A stretch of 64,000 bases of DNA from Wolbachia endosymbiont (group E) of Neria commutata (lineage in GTDB: Bacteria > Pseudomonadota > Alphaproteobacteria > Rickettsiales > Anaplasmataceae): assembly GCF_964026735.1 (NCBI RefSeq), contig NZ_OZ034692.1, positions 682,001 to 746,000 on the forward strand. Direction: 5' to 3'. Of the stretch, positions 54,463 to 64,000 are shown piece by piece. The translations under genes were made by a program, and so were the position numbers. The first letter of the stretch is position 1, and each line of letters starts with the position of its first letter. The notes beneath the pieces were generated by a model, which did no database searches, had not been told where the DNA came from, and worked only from the letters and a program-made list of their open reading frames with translations.

Positions 54463-56997
54463 CTAAGAAGAATTACCTTGTGGACCACCTGGACGCGTGA
54501 CCATTGACTTCGCTTTGGATAAAGCTTTTTTAGCCAGTGCTTTAGTCACTCCTGCTGCACCTCCAGCTACTGCTTTACCAGCAGATATAGCTTTGCCAAT
54601 CATTTGTCCAGGAGTAGAACCTGAGCCCAATGCGGATCTGTGGTTACCAGCAAGTTCGGCAGCCATGCTAGGTAAGATGTGTAAAAAGTGATAAAATAGG
54701 AACAATACTAAACATAATTTTGATAATTCTACAATAAGCGTACCTTGAAAATCACGAAACTTTACATATTTGTAATCGATCAATCCAGCAAGCAAACTGC
54801 TTTTTTCAAAATTGTAATCTTGCAGCATACATGCTAGAGTAGTCGCATTTTTGCTTTCGCTGCATGGATGAACCTTATCCCCACTTGAATTAACCACATC
54901 TTTCAATTTAAACCAATATTTCTTATTGTCTAATATTTCGAGTTTTTCTTTTTCGAATTTTAAGTCTTTGTAATAGACTTTATCGCATGCTATGAACATA
55001 AAAGACAAAAATGAAAAAAGCATAACTGGATATATGCTATAGGTGATCAATTCTTTTATCCATCCATTAAAATATTCCTTAGTATGTTGAAATAGAACCA
55101 TAGGGATAAACAAAGGTGATAAAATAACAATGACGCTTAAAGCAATTAGAGACAAAATAAATATATAACACATCCATAAAACGACCATCATAAGCAAAAT
55201 AGCCATAAATATAGCAACAAGTGCCACTAAAATCTGTCCACCAGCGAAAAGAATACCAATTACTGAGCCTGCAACCAGCAAGATAGGGCCAGCACCAAGT
55301 AAAGCAGTTAATCCTATAACACCTGCAGTACCAATTTTGCCTCCAACCCCTTGTAAAGGCGCTCCTAAATAAAATAAGATTCTACAATCGAGCCTATCCC
55401 AAGGAGCAAGATAACTATAGGATATTATCTCTCCATTGCGTGTGTGTTGGTAATCCTCACCAGCTTCATAGTTACATATATTTTTACTTTCAGATGATGC
55501 TTTCAATACTATTTCTGATAAACCATTTGAAAGTTTTGTCAGCTGTCCGTAGTAATACTGCATAGCACCACCTGTTGTAAAATACATCACTAAAGCAAAT
55601 TTAATGATCAGCATATACATCTCTTGTGGTCTCTGAACTCCCCCAGACATTACCTTGATAGAGAATAATACTAAAGCTAAAACCAGAACAGCAGTTACGG
55701 TATTTTTTAGCCTTTTTTGTGCTACAGATATAAAACTACCCACTTCTTCACCACTCTGGTCTTTTCGCACTGTACCATCTGAATTAAGGCCGGCAACTAA
55801 ATTATCCAGAGATTCCCTAATGCATTGCACTATCATAGAGGTTATGGGAATAGGAGCTAATGACTTACTCCCCACTTGATTATAGCAAGCTTCTGAAATA
55901 TAACCTTGAAAGCAACTTTTGTTGTCATAACCTACAAAAATTTTTCCTTTCTTTTCCATTTCTCTCATGACAGACTTATGATCTTGATCTGCACCAATAG
56001 GGACCTCTTCTTCGTTACCCGTACCATCCTTATTTTTGAATTTCATTTTCGATCCTGGACACATAGGAGCAAGAGGATCAGGTGGCAATTCTGTACAGCC
56101 TATATCAATACCCTGTGGCCAAGGGGTCATATTAATGCCAAGTGTACTAATATTTGCTAACTCTACACATAGCCTACCCATTTTCTTTACTGCTTTAAAT
56201 GTAGATCCATGTATTACTTCACTCTGTCCAGCTTTGAGGGCTTTGCATACTAGCTCACCATCGACCTTTGGTGACCATGGTCCACTCTCATATCCAGTGT
56301 CTTTCTCTCTTAAATCAAATTTTATATCTGAAAAAAGGTTACCAAATGTTAAGGGATTTCTATGGCAGATTTCTATATATTCACTATATTGGACACTGTT
56401 TTTTGGCCAATAATAACTACTCGTACTTTCCTGTTTAGCGAGGTTTAAAATTTCCTCTTCTATTTTTTTCCCATTGTAGTCTTTTTTATTTGGATCTATT
56501 TTTCTTGCCTCGCTTTGCAAACATAAGAAATATTCCTCTTCTTTTTGGTAATTTTTACCAGTACAACCTTTATACTTTGATTCCGACAATTCAAAATCTT
56601 TATAATTTCCATCATGGTCACGAGCAACTGGGTGCTTAACGAAACTATGTTGACAAACAACAAGTCCTCCTATAGCTTTCCAGACTCCAACAATTGCAGC
56701 TATCATTCCAATAATCACAAGAGCAGTAAATATGCCAATAGAAGAGACAATTATTACAATACCGGTAAATATTGCACCAACAGCGATAGCTATTCCAGCA
56801 ATAGCTGCAGCTGTCTTAAATGCTCCACAATCAGGGTTAGAAGCACGGCTAAAGCTTCCTGTAGAATTAAATCTGCTAACAAATTCAGTTTTTTCAGTGC
56901 CGCTTACCTCATCTGCAAACACTGGATACGAAAGTAGAAAATCTATATTTAATAAAAATATTGCAATTAACAGTAATGATAGTTTAGTTTTAAACAT
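54463..56997 (-). CDS. virB6: VirB6-family T4SS channel protein (first copy)
   Basis: Membrane protein of 844 residues. An ordinary Sec signal (LLLIAIFLLNIDFLLSYPVF, cleavage after FADE region) has no lipobox, unlike the other three copies. A hydrophobic hairpin (around 65-115) precedes a 300-residue domain with Cys and Pro. The VirB6 core then runs from about 430 to 690 (VLVLALVLFSIKVMSGGVQR; LSVIVILSPLFIPMVLFQHT), and a last helix sits near 760-790. The start overlaps the virB4 stop by 8 bases, indicating coupled translation. Confidence 0.88.
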   Translation of the reverse strand: MFKTKLSLLLIAIFLLNIDFLLSYPVFADEVSGTEKTEFVSRFNSTGSFSRASNPDCGAFKTAAAIAGIAIAVGAIFTGIVIIVSSIGIFTALVIIGMIAAIVGVWKAIGGLVVCQHSFVKHPVARDHDGNYKDFELSESKYKGCTGKNYQKEEEYFLCLQSEARKIDPNKKDYNGKKIEEEILNLAKQESTSSYYWPKNSVQYSEYIEICHRNPLTFGNLFSDIKFDLREKDTGYESGPWSPKVDGELVCKALKAGQSEVIHGSTFKAVKKMGRLCVELANISTLGINMTPWPQGIDIGCTELPPDPLAPMCPGSKMKFKNKDGTGNEEEVPIGADQDHKSVMREMEKKGKIFVGYDNKSCFQGYISEACYNQVGSKSLAPIPITSMIVQCIRESLDNLVAGLNSDGTVRKDQSGEEVGSFISVAQKRLKNTVTAVLVLALVLFSIKVMSGGVQRPQEMYMLIIKFALVMYFTTGGAMQYYYGQLTKLSNGLSEIVLKASSESKNICNYEAGEDYQHTRNGEIISYSYLAPWDRLDCRILFYLGAPLQGVGGKIGTAGVIGLTALLGAGPILLVAGSVIGILFAGGQILVALVAIFMAILLMMVVLWMCYIFILSLIALSVIVILSPLFIPMVLFQHTKEYFNGWIKELITYSIYPVMLFSFLSFMFIACDKVYYKDLKFEKEKLEILDNKKYWFKLKDVVNSSGDKVHPCSESKNATTLACMLQDYNFEKSSLLAGLIDYKYVKFRDFQGTLIVELSKLCLVLFLFYHFLHILPSMAAELAGNHRSALGSGSTPGQMIGKAISAGKAVAGGAAGVTKALAKKALSKAKSMVTRPGGPQGNSS

Positions 56998-59395
56998 TTT
57001 TTACCTTTTGATAAAATACAGGCAACCAGACTTTTGGATCATCCCCTACCTCTTTTAATATATCATGTAATAATAGAACACTTTCTGCACGTCCAGATAA
57101 TACATTGATTATATCATCTAAGTCTTTTAAGTCTATTCTAGCTACCACAGCATTTACTCCTTGCTTTACCAAAAAGTATCTAGTGCTTGGATCTGTATGC
57201 TTAATTAATATATATTCACGTTCAGTCAACATAAAAACATCGCGATAAACACTAGTAGCCTTCAGATTTGGTAAAAAAATCTGCGTTGCTGTTTGTTGTA
57301 CAAGCGTATCACTAATAGCACTTTTACTTGCATCTTCAACGCTTTGAGTAGCAAAAATTACAAAAGCATTTAATTTTCTCAGCACTTTTAACCAATCCTT
57401 TATTTTAGGTGCAAAAACTGGATTATCTATTAATGCCCACGCTTCATCCAGAACAATCATAGATGGAGTTCCATCAAGGGATATACTAATCCTATGAAAC
57501 AGATAAATCAATACCGGTCCAAGAGCAACAGGATCTTTCAGCAAATTAGCCATCTCAAAACCAAACACCCTTGCTCGTGAAAAATCCAACAAGTCTTCTT
57601 TATTGTCAAAAATTGCAGAATGAGATCCATTGCTGTGCCACATAGATATAGATCCGGCTAACGTGTCGGGGCCTGCAAGACCTAAAAATGGTACAAGATT
57701 TCTCAAAAATCTATCTTCTTTTCTGAGTTTAAAATTTCCTTCAATTGCATCATTGATTCTTGCAATATCTTCGGAAGTAAACTTATCATTATACACTGAG
57801 ATTAAAGACTTTATCCATTCCATTAAAAATGTTCTATTATCTCCTGTATCATCAAGTTGCAAAGGATTAAAATTCGTTTTAGTTCTTGGCTCTATTACGG
57901 TGTAGATACCACCAAGTGCTCTCAAGAAGATTTCTGCACCACGATCTTTGTCAAAAAAGAATATTCTTGGAGAAAATTTCATCGCCTGAGCACATAAAAA
58001 ATTCATTAAAACAGTTTTACCAGCACCTGTTGGACCAATTATCATAGTATGGCCAACATCTCTTATATGAAAATTGAAAAAAAATGGAGTACCAGATGTT
58101 GTATCAAAAACTGTAACAGCATCTCCCCAATGGTTATTGAATTTACTACCAGTAGGATAATTATGTTGAGATGCGAATCCAGCTAAATTTAGGCTACTTA
58201 TCGTGCCTTTTCTTACAATATAATCAAAGTTACCAGGAACTTGCGCCCAAAATGCTGGTTCAAGGTTAACTCTCTCTCGAATAGGGTAAACACCAGAATT
58301 AGAAAGCTCGGATTCTACTAATGATAAAGCGTTATCCAATGATTTAGGGCTCTTTTCTATACATAAAATAGTCAAGTGGTGTTGACCAAAGGCAATCTTA
58401 CCACTCATTGCATCATCTAAAGCTTGCGAGATTTCTGCTATTTGAGAAATAGCTTTATCTGCAGATTGTATCATTCGATTTTGCTGTATCTGCATTTTTC
58501 CAATTGCCATTTGCCTGTTTGTAAATTGAAAAGACTGTGTAATAATGAATTCATAAGGAAGCTGTAAAAATGAATCAAGCATTCCTGCAGAAGTATTATT
58601 TCCATACTCCTTGATACTAACTATTCCAGCATATTTGCTTTCATTGTGAGTCACAACCTGTATCATCTTTCGACCAAAGAACAATCTGTGCACTGGCAAG
58701 TACCTTGATATTTCAGTTCTCAGCGGAAAAAGTGTATTTGTAACAAAGCCACAATTTACAATTCTGGATAAAAATTCCATTATTTCACAAAATAGGCCAT
58801 TGGGAGTTTCTTTTACTGCAAGAACTTTGGGTGAATAGTTTCTCAGGCTTGTCACTACACGATTTGTTGTTTCTTCCAAGTCTTCATACGTAGCTCGCAT
58901 GTCACTTTCCCAAGCATGTTTTGATGTTACGTGCCCAAATTTTTTAAGTAGATGCGATAAAAACTCCACCCCTTTTGTATCAGCTCTACGAATAATTGTA
59001 ATGTATAGGTCGTTAATAAACGATTGCCTTGTTGCATGTTTTTCTTTCCACTTTAGATTAACATGATTAGCAAAAAAATTTGGCAAGTCTTGATTTGCAA
59101 ATTCATCAGAAAAAATATTTTTTTTGCGCCTGATAGTATGGAAATATAAACTAAATGCTGGAGATGAAATGCTTCTGAGCATCTGATTCCTGATGTTGTT
59201 TTGTATTACTAAATCCTCATCATCGGCAGTTTCAAACGCAAAACCACTCAATTTTATAACCTTAACTAGCCAATTTTCCTTTGTCATTAAGGTTGTACTA
59301 TTCCAATAGCAAGAATAAGGAATAAATTCAGCAGCATGAACTTCCCTTCTTAGAGTAGATTTATTCTTTGATTGAATAGCTCTAAATCTCAGCAT
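56990..59395 (-). CDS. virB4: VirB4, T4SS ATPase
   Basis: Cytoplasmic AAA+-like ATPase that powers T4SS assembly and substrate transfer, docked to the inner membrane. The 801 residues include the N-terminal CagE/TrbE domain (1-350; KLSGFAFETADDEDLV, RYLPVHRLFFGRKM). Walker A is MIIGPTGAGKTVLMNFL near 455, and Walker B MIVLDEAWALIDNPVF near 645, with FVIFATQSVEDA after it. Full length and intact. It overlaps virB6-1 by 8 bases and follows virB3 by 9. Confidence 0.96.
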   Translation of the reverse strand: MLRFRAIQSKNKSTLRREVHAAEFIPYSCYWNSTTLMTKENWLVKVIKLSGFAFETADDEDLVIQNNIRNQMLRSISSPAFSLYFHTIRRKKNIFSDEFANQDLPNFFANHVNLKWKEKHATRQSFINDLYITIIRRADTKGVEFLSHLLKKFGHVTSKHAWESDMRATYEDLEETTNRVVTSLRNYSPKVLAVKETPNGLFCEIMEFLSRIVNCGFVTNTLFPLRTEISRYLPVHRLFFGRKMIQVVTHNESKYAGIVSIKEYGNNTSAGMLDSFLQLPYEFIITQSFQFTNRQMAIGKMQIQQNRMIQSADKAISQIAEISQALDDAMSGKIAFGQHHLTILCIEKSPKSLDNALSLVESELSNSGVYPIRERVNLEPAFWAQVPGNFDYIVRKGTISSLNLAGFASQHNYPTGSKFNNHWGDAVTVFDTTSGTPFFFNFHIRDVGHTMIIGPTGAGKTVLMNFLCAQAMKFSPRIFFFDKDRGAEIFLRALGGIYTVIEPRTKTNFNPLQLDDTGDNRTFLMEWIKSLISVYNDKFTSEDIARINDAIEGNFKLRKEDRFLRNLVPFLGLAGPDTLAGSISMWHSNGSHSAIFDNKEDLLDFSRARVFGFEMANLLKDPVALGPVLIYLFHRISISLDGTPSMIVLDEAWALIDNPVFAPKIKDWLKVLRKLNAFVIFATQSVEDASKSAISDTLVQQTATQIFLPNLKATSVYRDVFMLTEREYILIKHTDPSTRYFLVKQGVNAVVARIDLKDLDDIINVLSGRAESVLLLHDILKEVGDDPKVWLPVFYQKVKNV

Positions 59396-59404
59396 CGCAT
59401 GATT

Positions 59405-59698
59405 TTAAGTAATATCATAAGAATTGGCTCCATGATAAAGACGATTTATACACTTGGAGCATTTCCCCAATTTTACCATAAATAGTTCAATAAACAACGG
59501 TTCTTTTGCAGAAGCTATATAGCCAAGCCCATGTATTCCTATGAGTAGAAGAAATATCCTCAGATCATTTAAATTAATAAAAGCTACCATGCAAATCAGG
59601 ACATTCAATATCGCAAACATGTAACTCACGCCGAAAAGCATCGCTGGCCTTGTAAGACCCTTAAACAATTGATCTGTTTGTATGCTACCTGTAGACAT
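59405..59698 (-). CDS. virB3: VirB3, T4SS inner-membrane subunit
   Basis: Small membrane protein of 97 residues. The VirB3 start QLFKGLTRPAMLFGVSYMF gives the conserved GLTRPA motif; two hydrophobic helices (FGVSYMFAILNVLICMVAF; IFLLLIGIHGLGYIA) and the family end EPLFIELFMVKLGKC follow. It is the first gene of the virB3-virB4-virB6 operon. The 116-base gap to divergent lysS must hold the promoters for both; an AT-rich stretch with TATAAT/TATAGT-like hexamers is there but no -35 stands out. Confidence 0.93.
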   Translation of the reverse strand: MSTGSIQTDQLFKGLTRPAMLFGVSYMFAILNVLICMVAFINLNDLRIFLLLIGIHGLGYIASAKEPLFIELFMVKLGKCSKCINRLYHGANSYDIT

Positions 59699-59814
59699 AT
59701 TTTAAACCTTTGTAATTAAAAGCTCTCACACTAATACTATATCATTATATTAAAAATTCATTGAAACTAGCAGCACTTTTAGTAAAATATGTTGATCACT
59801 AATTTAATCGCATA

Positions 59815-61458
59815 ATGACGAGTTGGCCATTTCAAGAAGCAGAGAAAATATTACAAAAATTTCCTGATAAAAAAGAAATAATATTTGAGACCGGTTATGG
59901 TCCATCAGGCTTGCCACACATAGGAACTTTTGGAGAAGTTTTTCGCACTACAGTTGTTGTAAATGCACTAAAGAAAATTGCTCCTGATATAAAAGCTAAA
60001 ATCATTGCAGTTTCAGATGATATGGATGGTTTGCGAAAAATACCAGATAATGTACCAAATCAAGAAATGCTAAGAGAGCATTTACATAGGCCACTCACTA
60101 TGATACCAGATCCATTTGGTACTCATGAGAGTTATGGGCATCATATGAATTCACTGCTATGCAAATTTCTTGATTTGTTTGAATTTGAATACGAATTTAG
60201 AAGCGCAACGGAGTGCTACAAATCCGGCATTTATGATGAAAAGCTTTTACTCTTGCTAAAGAACTACAATAAAGTTATGGATGTGATGCTACCATCGTTT
60301 CGAGAAGAGAGGCAGCAGACCTATAGTCCATTTTTACCATTATGCCCAAAAACTTCTCAAGTTTTACAAGTTCCAGTAATTGAAACAAATACGGAAAAAG
60401 GAACTATAACATATGAAGATTTAAATGGAGAAAAAATAGAAGTTCCAGTAACAAAAGGAAGATGTAAACTGCAATGGAAACCGGATTGGGGAATGAGATG
60501 GGCTGCATTTGGAGTAAATTATGAAGCTCATGGAAAAGATTTAACACCATCTGCTGTGCTTTCAAGCCAAATATGTGAAATACTTGGAGAAAAGCCACCG
60601 CTTCTATTTTGCTATGAATTTTTTCTTGATAAAGAGGGCAAGAAGATATCCAAATCAAAAGGAAATGGAATTTCAATTGAAGAGTGGTTAACTTATGCAC
60701 CAACCGAGAGTTTAGCGTTATATATCTTTCAAAGTCCAAAAAAGGCTAAACGCTTATACTTTGACGTAATACCAAAATCAACTGATGAGTACTTAGAGTT
60801 TGTAAAACGCTATCATGAAAATAAGGAAGAAAATATAAGCGATAGAATAACTACAGAACCTTCTGTCGTTCCAGAATCACGTGTCACTCCAGGGCTCTCT
60901 TCTGTCATTCCAGTGTTACGCACTGGAATGGCACCTAACGAGGAGTCTAATCCTGCATGGCATATCCATAAGGGTAACGTTCCTAATATAGAAACTTCAG
61001 GTATAAATTTCTCGCTGCTTTTAAACTTAGCAGCAGCTTGTAACGCTGAAAATAAAGAAATTCTTTGGGGTTTTATATCAACTTATGCACCAAATGTTAC
61101 GCCAGAGAATAATAAAATGCTCGATAGGCTTTCAAATTTTGCGGTGAAATACTATCATGACTTTGTCAAACCAACAAAATCATACAAAATTCCAAGTGAA
61201 ACAGAAAAGCAAGCATTGCTGGATTTAAAGCACACTTTATACTCTTTAGCCGAAACTGCTACTGCCGAAGAGATTCAATCTCAGGTATTTTCTATTGGAA
61301 AAAAATATGGGTTTAGCAACTTACGCGATTGGTTCCAATTGTTGTATGAAACATTGCTTGGTAAACAGACTGGCCCAAGAATGGGTTCTTTTATAAAGCT
61401 TTATGGAATAAATAATACAGTTTATCTTATAGATAGCACTATTGAAAAAACTCTATAG
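59815..61458 (+). CDS. lysS: Class I lysyl-tRNA synthetase with palindromic inserts
   Basis: Archaeal-type class I LysRS, used in place of the class II enzyme in several alphaproteobacteria including Rickettsiales. The 547 residues have the HIGH motif LPHIGTFGEVFRT near 36 and the KMSKS equivalent KKISKSKGNGISIEEW near 279. The C-terminal helical anticodon-binding part follows. Between residues of about 350 and 390 the frame runs through palindromic repeat DNA (TTEPSVVPESRVTPGLSSVI, then PVLRTGMAPNEES), a low-conservation insert. It is divergent from virB3. Confidence 0.93.
   Translation: MTSWPFQEAEKILQKFPDKKEIIFETGYGPSGLPHIGTFGEVFRTTVVVNALKKIAPDIKAKIIAVSDDMDGLRKIPDNVPNQEMLREHLHRPLTMIPDPFGTHESYGHHMNSLLCKFLDLFEFEYEFRSATECYKSGIYDEKLLLLLKNYNKVMDVMLPSFREERQQTYSPFLPLCPKTSQVLQVPVIETNTEKGTITYEDLNGEKIEVPVTKGRCKLQWKPDWGMRWAAFGVNYEAHGKDLTPSAVLSSQICEILGEKPPLLFCYEFFLDKEGKKISKSKGNGISIEEWLTYAPTESLALYIFQSPKKAKRLYFDVIPKSTDEYLEFVKRYHENKEENISDRITTEPSVVPESRVTPGLSSVIPVLRTGMAPNEESNPAWHIHKGNVPNIETSGINFSLLLNLAAACNAENKEILWGFISTYAPNVTPENNKMLDRLSNFAVKYYHDFVKPTKSYKIPSETEKQALLDLKHTLYSLAETATAEEIQSQVFSIGKKYGFSNLRDWFQLLYETLLGKQTGPRMGSFIKLYGINNTVYLIDSTIEKTL
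60860..60975. repeat. Palindromic repeat elements inside lysS
   Basis: A perfect 10-base stem CATTCCAGTG (60906-60915) / CACTGGAATG (60921-60930) with loop TTACG, extended by wobble pairs to 60903-60933. A second, degenerate copy (gtcgttccag...cactccagg) lies 35 bases upstream. Same family as the tsaB insert. The coding frame is preserved through both. Confidence 0.75.
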
Positions 61459-61596
61459 AACTATTCACAAGTTAATTTCGATAGCGATTCACGTTTTCAA
61501 CCACCACTTTTTGGCTGGCAAGCTCCTGATTTTCTATCTTTATACTTCAACAATTTTAGTAAAGCTACTTCATTGGATTTATCTTGTCTAGATGTA

Positions 61597-61960
61597 CAGT
61601 CCCAGAGTGTGATGGCATGATATATTAGAAGTTACCATTAAAGGAGGAGTTATGGGACAAATATTACATGAGACCTGCTGCAAAAGGCACTCAGGCCTCT
61701 AGGATGGCCGCCAATATTCTACCTTCTGAAGATATGATGTGGAAATTTGTGCGGTCCTGATCTGATTGAGACAACTAACAACCTTGCAGAACGTCAGGCC
61801 AGACGGTATGTCATTTATCGTAAAAATAGCTTTTTCACTTGGTCAGAACGTGGAGAAAAGTTCATAGAAAGAATACTCTCGATATTTGTAACTGCACGCT
61901 TGAATAATCAGAATCCTGTCCAGAAATTACAGAATTTAGTCGCTATTCCTGCTTAGTGGG
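61597..61960 (+). mobile_element. Mixed IS remnants after lysS (IS481-like start and IS66 tail)
   Basis: The 575-base gap to the AAA gene holds no intact gene. At about 61597-61690, an end-like sequence and a ribosome site (aaaggaggag) lead to MGQILHE, which resembles the start of a Wolbachia helix-turn-helix transposase; it is soon out of frame. From 61762 to 61956 the frame encodes the C-terminal end of an IS66 transposase (TNNLAERQARRYVIYRKNSF, ending VAIPA). The same tail is at 16966-17059. A ctccgtgaacagttac piece after it matches the inverted pair near 17072. Confidence 0.7.
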
Positions 61961-62033
61961 AAAATACTCCGTGAACAGTTACATTTTGACTCGCAGCAAA
62001 CACATCACGAACAGTATTAAGCCTACTCTCTAC

Positions 62034-63053
62034 CTATACCTTTTTTTCTTTATTCTTAAGGTTTTGACGTTCGCGATTAAGCTTTTCAAGTACATTGTCA
62101 AAATCATCCATGGTAACGATAACTTCGGTACGCTTTGCAACGCGAAGTTTTACTTTACGTACTAAATTTTTTAGATCATCCCCTGAATAACCCTCAGTTT
62201 TTTTTGCAACTTCTTCAAGGCTTAGGCATGATTCAGCTGGTGCAGTTCCCATTTGAAGACGAAGTATCTTCTCTCGTAAAATCAGGTCCGGTAAAGAAAT
62301 ATTGATTTTCTCAGGGAAGCGTCTAAGCAGCGCTTCATCTAAAGCCTCTGGACGGTTAGTTGCAGCAATTACTGTTATACCTTCGTTGGGGTAAAAACCA
62401 TCCATTTCATTCAATAGCTGTATTAAAGTTTTATTGTGATCTTGACTCACGCTACTACTATTAGAAATGCGCTTTGCACCTATGGAATCTATTTCATCTA
62501 TAAAAATTACACAAGGAGGATTTTTTCTTGCTTATTTAAATAGCCTGCATACACGCTCTACACCGTGACCAGCAAACTGTCCAACAAGCGCAGAGGCCGA
62601 GATACTTATAAAATTAATATTAGCTTCACCTGCGATTGCACGAGCAAGAAGAGTTTTTCCAGTTCCAGGAGGACCATGAAAAAGGTAGCCTTTCGCTGGT
62701 GTTAAACCTAGTATTTTACAATTTTCTCGCATTTGTGCTGACATACCATCAAAAATCACTTTCAAGTCTTCTTTTAACTCATCTGAAACTATAACATCAT
62801 CAAATGTTATTTTTTTTTGTTCATTTGGATTAACTGGCTTTTTCTCTTCGCTGCCAGTTGCTATCACATATATAACTGCACATAACACAAGTCCAACGAT
62901 AATATACAGTCCAATTGTACTACCGGATATCACACATGCCAACATGGCATTTATTGTAGACTCTTTGCCAAACATTAACATATGCAAATAGCAAACAAGA
63001 GCGACGATTGACAGATATGCTAAAACAATTTTTAAAAAATCTAATTTTCTCAT
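62034..63053 (-). pseudogene. FtsH-like AAA ATPase lacking the protease domain, split by a stop codon
   Basis: One frame of 339 codons interrupted once. Residues 1-80 hold two membrane helices (FLKIVLAYLSIVALVCYLHM; GLYIIVGLVLCAVIYVIA). The AAA+ domain follows with Walker [20 protein letters not shown] near 130. A TAA at 62532-62534 falls right before ARKNPPCVIFIDEIDSIG (Walker B), where relatives have a glutamine codon (CAA), so a single C-to-T change explains it. The rest (ATNRPEALDEALLRRF; the lid) is intact to 62034. No HEXXH peptidase domain follows. The order after tilS mirrors the usual tilS-ftsH pair, but this is too divergent and short to be the working FtsH. Confidence 0.75.
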
Positions 63054-63064
63054 CTTTACCCTAA

Positions 63065-64000
63065 TTAAATATTAATTAAGTTTGACAAATTTTCTTTTAC
63101 TACGCAATTAATTATGCATTTAACCTCATCGCCGTTAAGATCATTACTCTTATTATTTACACACGGGTAAGAAAGTATTTTCTCATCTTTTTGTACCACA
63201 GGTAAAGAATAAAACACTTCAGTGCAGCAATCATAATCCTTTAAAAATTCAGGAATTTTTTGTGTCTTCTTTAGTGAAGCAATAGTAACTGAGCACTTCT
63301 GATTTCCGAATATTGTGCACTTAAATCTATTATCCCATTTAATAGATTCACTCATGGGTAAGTTTACAGACACCTCCTTTATTTTCGAAGATTCTCTGAT
63401 TATTAGAATGCTTTCTCCATATTTTTTTATTTTGCACCCAGAAAGGGTGTGATTAATATCGCAATCTTTTTGTAATATTTTATTAAATATGAAAACGAGA
63501 CTGTTGTATCTTGGTTTGTAGTATTTACTGCCGACTGCCATTATGGAGTAAAGAAGAATCCTCAAGGCTATCTCCTCTGGCAATCGATAAAATTCATTGA
63601 GTTTAATTTCAATAAACCCAAGTTCATGCACATCAGCGCAGTCATTGAACGCAAGGCGTGTGTAATGCATTAACGCTTTTGCAGCTCTTTGCATATGAAG
63701 AGCTGTAAGACATATTCGCTCTGATAAAATTTCTTGATTATCACTTGCTTTAAGTAAGTTGCGATATAAAGTACGCCTGTATTTTATATTTTTATTGCTC
63801 CTATCCTCAACCCATTTTAGCTGGCGGAAATTTGCATATTTTTCTATATTGCTACGACTAAAATTCAGTAATGGTCTGAATATACACACATCATTCAAGA
63901 AAGATTTGTAATGCATCGATGATAATCCATCTATACCGCTACCTCGCTCAAGTCTCAACAAGAACGTTTCTACTTGATCATCTTTGTGATGAGCTACAAA
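63065..64000 (-). CDS. tilS: tRNA(Ile)-lysidine synthase (5' end outside window)
   Basis: ATP-dependent enzyme that converts C34 of the minor tRNA-Ile to lysidine so that it reads AUA. The frame is open to base 64000; 311 C-terminal residues are present. [20 protein letters not shown] is the end of the PP-loop ATPase domain, [20 protein letters not shown] the linker motif, and [19 protein letters not shown] the tRNA-recognition segment. The C-terminal part is less conserved. It lies 11 bases before the FtsH-like gene on the same strand. Confidence 0.92.
   Translation of the reverse strand, partial: FVAHHKDDQVETFLLRLERGSGIDGLSSMHYKSFLNDVCIFRPLLNFSRSNIEKYANFRQLKWVEDRSNKNIKYRRTLYRNLLKASDNQEILSERICLTALHMQRAAKALMHYTRLAFNDCADVHELGFIEIKLNEFYRLPEEIALRILLYSIMAVGSKYYKPRYNSLVFIFNKILQKDCDINHTLSGCKIKKYGESILIIRESSKIKEVSVNLPMSESIKWDNRFKCTIFGNQKCSVTIASLKKTQKIPEFLKDYDCCTEVFYSLPVVQKDEKILSYPCVNNKSNDLNGDEVKCIINCVVKENLSNLINI

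Overview
This window looks like part of the chromosome of a Wolbachia-type obligate intracellular alphaproteobacterium (Anaplasmataceae, Rickettsiales). The DNA is AT-rich and gene-dense. It carries a CtrA response regulator, a class I lysyl-tRNA synthetase, a dispersed VirB type IV secretion system (T4SS) with four very large VirB6 proteins, a Wsp/Msp-like outer-membrane protein, many decayed insertion sequences, and short palindromic repeats inserted in frame inside genes. The assignment comes from gene content, gene order and recognisable protein sequences. No database search was run.

Layout: (1) 1-10130: end of an MFS transporter, dnaA, cca-type nucleotidyltransferase, icd, RNase P RNA, ctrA, gpsA, and an N-terminally eroded ABC exporter with a duplicated copy of its own 3' tail upstream. 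(2) 10181-21760: pgpA, a GNAT protein, a PAS-only sensor remnant, sdhB, bamD, an outer-membrane barrel, mtaB, IS remnants, an RDD protein, tRNA-Leu(CAA), argS, virB2, ppa and a BON lipoprotein. (3) 21905-27862: tRNA-Leu(UAG), then the proteostasis run tig-clpP-clpX-lon. (4) 28193-32934: an accessory island with an Inc-like membrane protein, a translationally coupled three-gene set of coiled-coil/collagen-like proteins (the middle gene is frameshifted), a lone XRE regulator, and rpmG. (5) 33100-45077: RNase E/G, a dicarboxylate/cation symporter, tsaB, a P-loop protein, a PAS_5 protein, rpmI-rplT, fmt, sucA, an apparently intact IS5-family element inserted beside an older broken one, and rsmD. 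(6) 45177-59698, minus strand: virB3-virB4-virB6 x4 plus a small acidic protein, one tightly packed T4SS operon. (7) 59815-64000: class I lysS, a scar of IS remnants, an FtsH-like AAA ATPase broken by a stop codon, and the C-terminal part of tilS.

How the genes fit together: most are core functions (replication start, tRNA maturation and charging, TCA cycle, lipid precursor synthesis, protein quality control). The host-facing part is the T4SS (virB2 at 20 kb; virB3/B4/B6 at 45-60 kb), the outer-membrane protein and the accessory island at 28-32 kb. Three VirB6 proteins begin with lipoprotein-type signals and one with an ordinary Sec signal, so their large N-terminal domains probably lie outside the inner membrane. 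Genome erosion is visible throughout: nonsense and frameshift mutations, truncated genes, solo IS ends (one of which supplies the stop codon of cca) and palindromic inserts in tsaB and lysS.
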